Shown here: positions 1 to 5,194 of the stretch, piece by piece
Position numbering within the stretch: position 1 is the first letter of the stretch
Layout: each line of letters opens with the position of its first letter
Assembly (NCBI GenBank): GCA_902787595.1
Contig: CADAHD010000209.1
Span: 597 to 6,445, forward strand
From: an uncultured Lachnospiraceae bacterium
GTDB lineage: Bacteria; Bacillota_A; Clostridia; Lachnospirales; Lachnospiraceae
Reading direction: 5' to 3'
DNA length: 5,849 bases
Translations under genes and position numbers: made by a program
The notes under the pieces: generated by a model
What the model was told of the DNA's origin: nothing
What the model saw: the letters and a program-made list of their open reading frames with translations, nothing else
Databases searched by the model: none

Positions 1-72
1 CATAAAACAGCGAGTCGAACGGAACCGGTGACCGTGCCCTGCCTGTATATTGAGCATTTTATAACATATTAA
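1..72 (+). CDS. possible 3' end of an unidentified upstream gene (partial)
   Basis: Frame 1 is open from the window edge to a TAA at 70-72 and would encode 23 residues containing RTEPVTVPCLYIEHF. The other two forward frames hit stops within the first 30 bases. The codons (ACG, CCG, GTG, ACC, CTG, GAG) resemble those of the genes downstream, which is the main reason to think this is a gene tail rather than chance. The stop is followed by a 128-base non-coding stretch with hairpins, as expected of a gene boundary. I do not recognise the protein, and 23 residues are too few to assign a family, so no function is given. Chance reading remains quite possible. Confidence 0.35.
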   Translation, partial: HKTASRTEPVTVPCLYIEHFITY

Positions 73-75
73 GAA

Positions 76-103
76 GGTGAACCGTTTCCCGGACTGGTTC
101 ACT
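76..103 (+). repeat. short inverted repeat, alternative to the 96-120 hairpin
   Basis: GTGAACC at 77-83 is the exact reverse complement of GGTTCAC at 96-102, separated by a 12-base loop. G76 can add a G-U pair with T103. The right arm is the same segment that forms the left arm of the stronger hairpin at 96-120, so in RNA the two pairings cannot coexist. The repeat match is seen directly; any switching role is inference. Confidence 0.5.
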
Positions 104-120
104 GTACAATACAGTGAACC
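96..120 (+). repeat. perfect 11-bp inverted repeat in the leader region
   Basis: GGTTCACTGTA at 96-106 and TACAGTGAACC at 110-120 are exact reverse complements around the 3-base centre CAA. In DNA this is a 25-bp near-palindrome, a typical shape for a dimeric repressor or activator site. In RNA it is a stable hairpin. No T-run follows, so it is not a standard intrinsic terminator. TACAAT at 105-110 resembles a -10 box lying inside the repeat, but I see no good -35 box at the right distance, so a promoter is not called. It lies between the possible upstream gene end and the epimerase gene, where an operator, an attenuator part or a processing site would all make sense. Confidence 0.7.
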
Positions 121-122
121 AT

Positions 123-175
123 CCCGCCGGCGAAAAGCCAAAAAACAGTAAATGCTGATAAAGACTACCGGCGGG
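123..175 (+). promoter_or_regulatory. GC-rich hairpin just upstream of the epimerase ribosome binding site
   Basis: CCCGCCGG at 123-130 pairs exactly with CCGGCGGG at 168-175. CAT at 120-122 can extend the stem with ATG at 178-180 if TG at 176-177 bulges out. The 37-base loop is A-rich and can hold small inner hairpins, for example CAG at 146-148 with CTG at 155-157. The main stem ends 13 bases before the AAGGAG at 189-194, so folding could affect translation or transcript stability. There is no T-run, so it is not a simple terminator. It does not match any riboswitch class I can recognise. The pairing is seen; the regulatory role is inference. Confidence 0.45.
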
Positions 176-200
176 TGATGATATTGTTAAGGAGTATACT

Positions 201-1178
201 ATGGGTTTTAAGGATTTGAAATTTCCGGAAGGAAGCAGATTTCTGGTAACAGGCGGAGCCGGTTTTATAGGCTCAAACCTGTGCGAGGCCATATTGGATC
301 TGGGGTACAGCGTGCGCTGCCTGGATGATCTCTCCACCGGAAAGCAGGCAAACATAGACTTTCTTAAGGACAGAAGCGGCTACGAATTCATTAAAGGCGA
401 TATCAAAGATCTTGATACCTGCATGAAAGCCTGCGAGGGCGTTGATTACGTGCTTAACCAGGCAGCCTGGGGAAGCGTTCCCCGCAGCATCGAGATGCCG
501 CTTTTTTATGAAGAAAACAATATAAGAGGCACGCTGAATATGATGGAGGCTGCCAGACAAAACGGCGTAAAGCGCTTTGTCTATGCTTCGTCCTCTTCGG
601 TATACGGCGATCATCCCGTGCTTCCCAAGGTCGAAGGACAGGAGGGAAATCTGTTATCGCCCTATGCGCTTACCAAGCGGGCCTGCGAGGAATACGGCAA
701 GCTGTACTTTAAACTGTATGGGCTGAATACTTACGGCCTGCGCTATTTTAATGTATTCGGGCGCAGACAGGATCCGGACGGCGCCTATGCAGCCGTGATC
801 CCCAGATTCATACGCCAGCTGCTTCACGGCGAGACGCCCACTATAAACGGCGACGGAAAGCAGTCCAGGGACTTTACCTATGTCGATAACGTGATAGAGG
901 CAAATCTCAAAGCCTGCCTGGCAGGTGATGAGGCTGCCGGCCAGGCCTATAATATAGCCTATGGCGGCAGGGAATATCTGATAGATATTTATCATGCCCT
1001 GTGCGAGGCGCTGGGAACGGATGTCGAACCCAACTTCGGACCCGACAGACCCGGAGATATAAAGCATTCCAATGCTGATATCTCCAAGGCACGTAAACTG
1101 CTTAAATACGATCCGGAATTTGATTTTTCAAAAGGAATTAAACTGGCTATAGCCTGGTATAAGGAGAACCTGAAGTGA
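201..1178 (+). CDS. wbpP: WbpP-like UDP-N-acetylglucosamine 4-epimerase (extended SDR family)
   Basis: A 325-residue NAD-dependent sugar-nucleotide epimerase predicted to interconvert UDP-GlcNAc and UDP-GalNAc, or their uronic acid forms, in the cytoplasm to feed polysaccharide assembly. The Rossmann NAD motif is G18-x-x-G21-x-x-G24, with the acidic residue D42 after the second strand. S130-S133 and the YxxxK pair Y155/K159 form the active site. The stretches GSVPRSI (91-97), GLRYFNVFGRRQDPDGAYAA (179-198) and INGDGKQSRDF (215-225) closely follow Pseudomonas WbpP and Salmonella TviC as I recall them. G91, S92 and the small gate residue S290 fit the group that prefers N-acetylated substrates, whereas GalE-type enzymes have a bulky gate residue. 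Full length for the family. The ATG is preceded by AAGGAG at 189-194 with 6-base spacing. The symbol is by homology; UDP-GlcNAc versus UDP-GlcNAcA cannot be decided, as no UDP-sugar dehydrogenase gene is in the window. Confidence 0.9.
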   Translation: MGFKDLKFPEGSRFLVTGGAGFIGSNLCEAILDLGYSVRCLDDLSTGKQANIDFLKDRSGYEFIKGDIKDLDTCMKACEGVDYVLNQAAWGSVPRSIEMPLFYEENNIRGTLNMMEAARQNGVKRFVYASSSSVYGDHPVLPKVEGQEGNLLSPYALTKRACEEYGKLYFKLYGLNTYGLRYFNVFGRRQDPDGAYAAVIPRFIRQLLHGETPTINGDGKQSRDFTYVDNVIEANLKACLAGDEAAGQAYNIAYGGREYLIDIYHALCEALGTDVEPNFGPDRPGDIKHSNADISKARKLLKYDPEFDFSKGIKLAIAWYKENLK

Positions 1179-1796
1179 GGAGCATCACCATACGAATAGA
1201 CGATGTATGTCCGTCAATGAACTGGGAGGCCTTTTCCCGTTTTGCAAAGCTGCTTGATGATCATGATATCAAGCCGCTCATAGGCGTGGTGCCGGATAAT
1301 AAGGATCCTATGCTGGATGCGGAAGAAGCGCGCAATAAAGACTTTGATGATCCGGCTGTGTGTGCAGTACGAGATGATAAAACAGGGCGTGCAGATACTT
1401 AAGGACCTTGGCGTTGAAACGGATATCTTTATGGCGCCCGGACACAGTTTTGATAAGAATACCCTGCGGGCGCTCAAAAAGTGCGGCTTTAAATATATTA
1501 CCGACGGATACGGCCGCTTTCCTTTCGAACGCTTATCCTTTACTTTTCTTCCTATCTCTTTTTTACGCAGCAAGGAATTAAAGAAAAAAGACGGCATCAC
1601 CACCTTTGTGGTCCATCCGGCCATGATGAGCGATGAAGAGTTTGAAGAGTATGAAAAGCTCTTTGAAGAGAAAAGGGAGCAGTTCGTGGATTATGATGAG
1701 ATGCTCAAGGTGCCCGCGCTGCAGAGAAACAGGGCGGGAGATACTAAGGAGTATCTGATGGTATCGGCAAAGCATTTTGCCGGGAAATTCGTATAG
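1175..1796 (+). pseudogene. DUF2334-type predicted polysaccharide deacetylase, frameshifted with probable internal deletion
   Basis: The gene starts at GTG 1175, overlapping the epimerase stop by 4 bases (GTGA), with AAGGAG at 1161-1166. The first frame reads MRSITIRIDDVCPSM then KPLIGVVPDNKDPML, the typical N-terminus of DUF2334 proteins with the metal-site aspartates (codons 1199-1204). After about NKDF (near 1344) the homology is lost and this frame stops at 1402. Homology resumes in another frame from about 1366 (YEMIKQGVQILKDLGVETD), continues through the MAPGHS motif (codons from 1431), TFLPISF and VVHP (near 1611), and ends at TAG 1794-1796. The usual central block of roughly 50 residues, which carries the HG..H metal ligands, is absent. 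The missing length would be 2 modulo 3. As written no active enzyme can be made. An assembly or sequencing error is an alternative to true decay. If intact it would remove acyl groups from a sugar or glycan, substrate unknown. Confidence 0.8.
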
Positions 1797-1805
1797 GCGG
1801 CGTTT

Positions 1806-2960
1806 ATGCAGGACGGAAAGATCGTAGTGCTGCAGGTAATAGGCGGCCTTTCCATTGGCGGCGCAGAGAGCCGCATAATGGATATCCTGCGGGAGCTTGA
1901 CAGGGACAGATTCAGGTATGATTTCCTGCTAAACGAGGCGCCCGGAGCTTATGAGGAAGAGGCGAAGAGCCTGGGCTGTAATATCTACCGCACCGTGAAA
2001 TATAAAGTATATAATAAGGGGCGCTATCTGAAAGAGCTCAGGGATTTCTTTGCGGAGCACCCCGGGATCGATATAGTGCAGGGGCATAGCACCAATACGG
2101 CAGCTCTTTATCTGCCGCTCGCAAAGGCAGCAGGCGTGCCTGTGACCATTGCCCATGCCAGGAGCGCCGGAGTCGAGCCCGGACTTAAGGGCTGGCTTAA
2201 GAAGCAGACGCGTAAGTGTCTTTTCGAAAAAGCTGATGTATGTTTTTCCTGTTCAAGGGAGGCGGCTGCAGCCGTATTCGGAGAAGAGCATCTCAGAGAG
2301 GTGCGCATTATACCGAATGCAATAAAAGCCATGAGTTTTGCACCGACAGAGAAGAATGTGGCAGCAGGCGCAGCGCTCCGAAAGGAGCTGGGAACAGAGA
2401 ATGCGTTTGTTGTAGGGCATGTGGGCCGTTTCCATTATGCAAAGAACCATCACTTTCTGCTGCAGATCTTCTGTGAGATATTAAAGAAGAAGCCGGAAGC
2501 CATGCTTTTGCTGGTCGGCGACGGGGAAGACCGTGAAAAGATAGAACAGTGGATAAGCGAATTCAAGCTTAAGGATAAGGTGATAATGCCGGGTATGCAG
2601 AGGGATACCGCAAAGTATTATCAGGCTATGGACGTAATGGTGTTTCCTTCGTTTTACGAGGGTCTGCCGGGAACGGTAGTGGAAGCCCAGTGCGCCGCGC
2701 TTCCCTGTGTGCTGTCCGACACCATAACGGAGGACGTATCGGTTACGCCGCTTCTGCGTTATATGTCGCTTAAAGAAAGCGCAGAGGAATGGGCGCAGAC
2801 GGCGCTCGAGCTTTCGGATAAGTATCCGCAGGGCGCGCGGAGCGGAGCTCTGGAATTCTGCGAAGCCATGAAGGATAAAGGCTTTGACGTGACTGCGCAG
2901 GTAAAAGAGCTTCAGAATATTTATAAGGGATTGCTGGATGAGTACGGGAAAGATAGATAA
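1806..2960 (+). CDS. GT4-type glycosyltransferase, CapH/EpsF-like
   Basis: A 384-residue retaining glycosyltransferase of GT-B fold, expected to add one sugar to the growing lipid-linked repeat unit on the cytoplasmic side of the membrane. The N-terminal acceptor domain opens with VLQVIGGLSIGGAESRI; G18-G19-A20-E21 is the usual glycine loop. The C-terminal donor domain carries GRFHYAKNH, with R208 and K213 as likely diphosphate contacts, and the EX7E motif E285/E293 in SFYEGLPGTVVEAQ. The tail segment EDVSVTPLLRYMSL followed by AEEWA is typical of the CapH/EpsF branch of GT4. Length is normal and no signal peptide is seen. The ATG lies 9 bases after the preceding stop and has only a weak GGCGG at 1797-1801, so translation may depend on coupling to the damaged upstream gene. 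The sugar and linkage cannot be predicted. Confidence 0.88.
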   Translation: MQDGKIVVLQVIGGLSIGGAESRIMDILRELDRDRFRYDFLLNEAPGAYEEEAKSLGCNIYRTVKYKVYNKGRYLKELRDFFAEHPGIDIVQGHSTNTAALYLPLAKAAGVPVTIAHARSAGVEPGLKGWLKKQTRKCLFEKADVCFSCSREAAAAVFGEEHLREVRIIPNAIKAMSFAPTEKNVAAGAALRKELGTENAFVVGHVGRFHYAKNHHFLLQIFCEILKKKPEAMLLLVGDGEDREKIEQWISEFKLKDKVIMPGMQRDTAKYYQAMDVMVFPSFYEGLPGTVVEAQCAALPCVLSDTITEDVSVTPLLRYMSLKESAEEWAQTALELSDKYPQGARSGALEFCEAMKDKGFDVTAQVKELQNIYKGLLDEYGKDR

Positions 2961-4047
2961 GGTATTGTTCCATATTTACAGTCTGGGCAAGGGCGGAGCC
3001 GAGCGCGTGGTAACCACTCTTGCGGGCGAGATGGCGCGCCGCGGCATGGATGTCTGCATTGCAACGCTCGCGACGGAGAAAGAGGAATACCCTCTGCCCG
3101 AGGGTGTCCGCCGCATAGATGTGGGACTGTCCGAAGCTGAGAATAAGAAATCGAAGCTTTCAAGAATGGATCTGCGTATCAGAAAGCTTAAGAACTGTCT
3201 TGCAAAAGAGAAGCCCGATGTGGTCTATGCCTTTATGCAGACCGCCAATTACAGGGCAATACTGGCAGCAAGATCCCTTAAGATACCCGTTATCATATCG
3301 GTGAGGAGCGATCCCCGCGTGGATTATGCTTCCTCAAAGCAAAAGCTGATAAGCGGCATTCTTTACAAAAAGGCAGCCGGCGCCGTATTTCAGACGGCTC
3401 AGGCAAGGGATTTCTTCCCGCCCGAGGTGGCAGGCAAGGCAGCTGTCATATTAAATCCCATAAGCGAAAAATATCTTAAAACGGAACGTGGCAGCGAACG
3501 CCGCAAGGTCTTTGCCGCTGTGGGGCGTTTTCATGATGCAAAGGATTATATGACTCTTGTGAAGGCTTTTGAGATCTTTCTTGAGGATCATGAAGAATAC
3601 AGTCTTGAGATCTATGGCGGCGACAGCGGTGATAACAGCCGGCTTCAGGTGGCTGAGTATGTGCATGGCCATGGTCTGGATAAAAAGATCCTTTTTATGG
3701 GCAGCCGCAGCAATGTAGCCGACTGCATAAAGGATGTGACTGCTTATGTTCTTTCTTCAAAGTACGAGGGCATGCCCAATGCGCTGATGGAGGCGATGGC
3801 CATAGGGCTTCCGGTAATAGCTACCGATTGTCCCTGCGGCGGACCGGCTGCGCTGATAAGGGATGGAGAGAACGGCCTGCTTTCGGAGGCCGGCAATCCC
3901 AAAGAGCTGGCGGCGGCAATGGGCAAGATGGCTGATTATCCGGATGAGGCAGAGCGCGTGGCTGCAGAGGCTAAGAAGATCAGGGAGATAGCGGGCACGG
4001 CCCGTATCACCGATGAGTGGCTGGATTATGCAAAGAGGTGTATCTGA
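2938..4047 (+). CDS. GT4-type glycosyltransferase (family GT4, GT-B fold)
   Basis: A 369-residue glycosyltransferase, again expected to act at the inner membrane face on a lipid-linked oligosaccharide. The N-terminal domain shows HIYSLGKGGAERVVTTLA, where G19-G20-A21-E22 is the acceptor-side glycine loop. The donor domain has VGRFHDAKDY (R197, K202) and the EX7E motif E277/E285 in KYEGMPNALMEAMAIGLPV. The following CPCGGPAALIRDGENG (residues about 300-315) is a standard GT4 signature seen in enzymes such as the AmsD/WabH-like groups. The start at 2938 lies inside the end of the previous gene (23-base overlap) and is served by AAGGGA at 2925-2930 with 7-base spacing, indicating coupled translation. 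The length is typical of the family. It differs clearly from the preceding glycosyltransferase outside the shared motifs, so it is probably not a recent duplicate. Donor and acceptor are unknown. Confidence 0.88.
   Translation: MSTGKIDKVLFHIYSLGKGGAERVVTTLAGEMARRGMDVCIATLATEKEEYPLPEGVRRIDVGLSEAENKKSKLSRMDLRIRKLKNCLAKEKPDVVYAFMQTANYRAILAARSLKIPVIISVRSDPRVDYASSKQKLISGILYKKAAGAVFQTAQARDFFPPEVAGKAAVILNPISEKYLKTERGSERRKVFAAVGRFHDAKDYMTLVKAFEIFLEDHEEYSLEIYGGDSGDNSRLQVAEYVHGHGLDKKILFMGSRSNVADCIKDVTAYVLSSKYEGMPNALMEAMAIGLPVIATDCPCGGPAALIRDGENGLLSEAGNPKELAAAMGKMADYPDEAERVAAEAKKIREIAGTARITDEWLDYAKRCI
4035..4040 (+). promoter_or_regulatory. ribosome binding site that fixes the third glycosyltransferase start
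   Basis: GAGGTG at 4035-4040 lies 8 bases before ATG 4049. It supports 4049 over the upstream in-frame ATG at 4013, whose extra 12 residues (MSGWIMQRGVSD) lie inside the previous gene and do not resemble the family N-terminus. Confidence 0.65.
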
Positions 4048-4048
4048 T

Positions 4049-5194
4049 ATGGCCGGGGCGCTTAAACGGATAGTGGTTATCGGGCCGGTATATCCTTTCA
4101 AGGGAGGCATATCCCATTATACCGGGCTTATGGTCAGGGCACTGGCTAAATCATATGAGGTTGAATGCATATCCTATTCCATGCAGTATCCCAGGATCCT
4201 TTTTAAGAAAGAGCAGAGGGATTACGGCAATAAGACTTTTGAGATAAAGGATACGCGTTTTATCATCAATACCGCCAACCCCTTTAACTGGGGAAAGGCG
4301 GCAAAACAGATACGCAGCTGTAAACCCGACCTGGTGATAGCCCAGTGGTGGCATCCGTATTTTGCGCCATGTTATCAGGGGCTCTTTTCCCGGCTGAAAG
4401 GCATTCCTGTTTTTTTGATCTGTCATAATGTGCTGCCGCACGAGCGCTTTCCGATGGACAGGATGCTTTCTAAAGGAACGCTAAAGAAGGCTGCCGGCTG
4501 CATCGTGCATTCAGGTGAAGACGAAGCGGATCTCAGGTCAATGCTGCCCGCCATGCCTTATAAAAGGAATATGCATCCCACTTATAATGCCTTTCGCTTA
4601 AAGGGCATGAGCCGCGAAGAAGCAAGGGAGGAGCTGGGACTTTCACCTGACGATAAGGTGCTTCTGTTCTTTGGCCTGGTCAGAAAGTATAAGGGGCTTA
4701 AATACCTGATAGAAGCAGCTCCGGAGTGCGTCAAGAACCTGGATGGCGTAAAGATCTGCATCGTGGGTGATTTTGGCGGCGCAAAGGAAGAATATATGTC
4801 TCTGATAGAGGCCTCCGGCGTTAAGGAACATTTTGTCATAAGGGACGGTTATGTACCGGATAATGAGGTGGAGCCTTATTTTGCCGCTGCGGATCTATGC
4901 ATCTGTCCGTATATCTCTGCAACGCAGTCCGGTATCGTGCAGATAGCCTTCGGCTTTGGCCTGCCGGTGGTGGCCACCGATGTTGGAGGCCTGCCCGAGG
5001 CCGTAACAGACAGATCGACAGGCTATATAGTCCCTCCGGAAGATCCAGGGGCTTTGGCAAAGGCAATTACAGAGTATTTCAGCACGGGGGCTGCAGAAGA
5101 ATTCAAAAGGAATATCAAAGCCGATGAATGGCGTTTCTCCTGGGAGAATATGGTCGCGACCATCGCTGAACTTTATAAGGAGGTCTGCCCTTGA
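4049..5194 (+). CDS. GT4-like glycosyltransferase of the ATQSG type
   Basis: A 381-residue GT-B glycosyltransferase, probably the third sugar-adding enzyme of the repeat unit. The N-terminus reads RIVVIGPVYPFKGGISHYT, with G19-G20 in the acceptor loop. The centre of the first domain has IAQWWHPYFAPCY and LICHNVLPHE. The donor domain begins about residue 200 and has FFGLVRKYKGLKYLIEA (R212, K215) and VGDFGG. Where most GT4 enzymes have EX7E, this one has ATQSGIVQIAFGFGLPVVAT from A291, so the first glutamate is not present in the usual place. This is a recurring variant among polysaccharide glycosyltransferases rather than obvious damage. The ATG at 4049 is one base after the previous stop, and the gene ends in TGA at 5192-5194, overlapping the next start. 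A longer form starting at 4013 is possible but less likely. The substrate is unknown. Confidence 0.87.
   Translation: MAGALKRIVVIGPVYPFKGGISHYTGLMVRALAKSYEVECISYSMQYPRILFKKEQRDYGNKTFEIKDTRFIINTANPFNWGKAAKQIRSCKPDLVIAQWWHPYFAPCYQGLFSRLKGIPVFLICHNVLPHERFPMDRMLSKGTLKKAAGCIVHSGEDEADLRSMLPAMPYKRNMHPTYNAFRLKGMSREEAREELGLSPDDKVLLFFGLVRKYKGLKYLIEAAPECVKNLDGVKICIVGDFGGAKEEYMSLIEASGVKEHFVIRDGYVPDNEVEPYFAAADLCICPYISATQSGIVQIAFGFGLPVVATDVGGLPEAVTDRSTGYIVPPEDPGALAKAITEYFSTGAAEEFKRNIKADEWRFSWENMVATIAELYKEVCP

Noticed and set aside
40..115. A sigma-A-type promoter for the operon (TTGAGC at 50-55, TATAAC at 60-65, TACAAT at 105-110).
   Set aside because: No pair of -35 and -10 boxes has both good matches and 16-18 base spacing. 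The true promoter may lie upstream of the window.
1317..1796. An independent gene starting at ATG 1317.
   Set aside because: Its first 16 residues or so (MRKKRAIKTLMIRLC) are out-of-frame reading of the deacetylase N-terminal part, with no ribosome binding site. The rest is the C-terminal part of the same DUF2334 protein, so it is treated as one broken gene.
1806..5194. Three adjacent glycosyltransferases as a recent tandem duplication.
   Set aside because: Similarity by eye is confined to the shared GT4 motifs, and the three proteins belong to different-looking subgroups with different acceptor domains, so they are old paralogues rather than a recent repeat.
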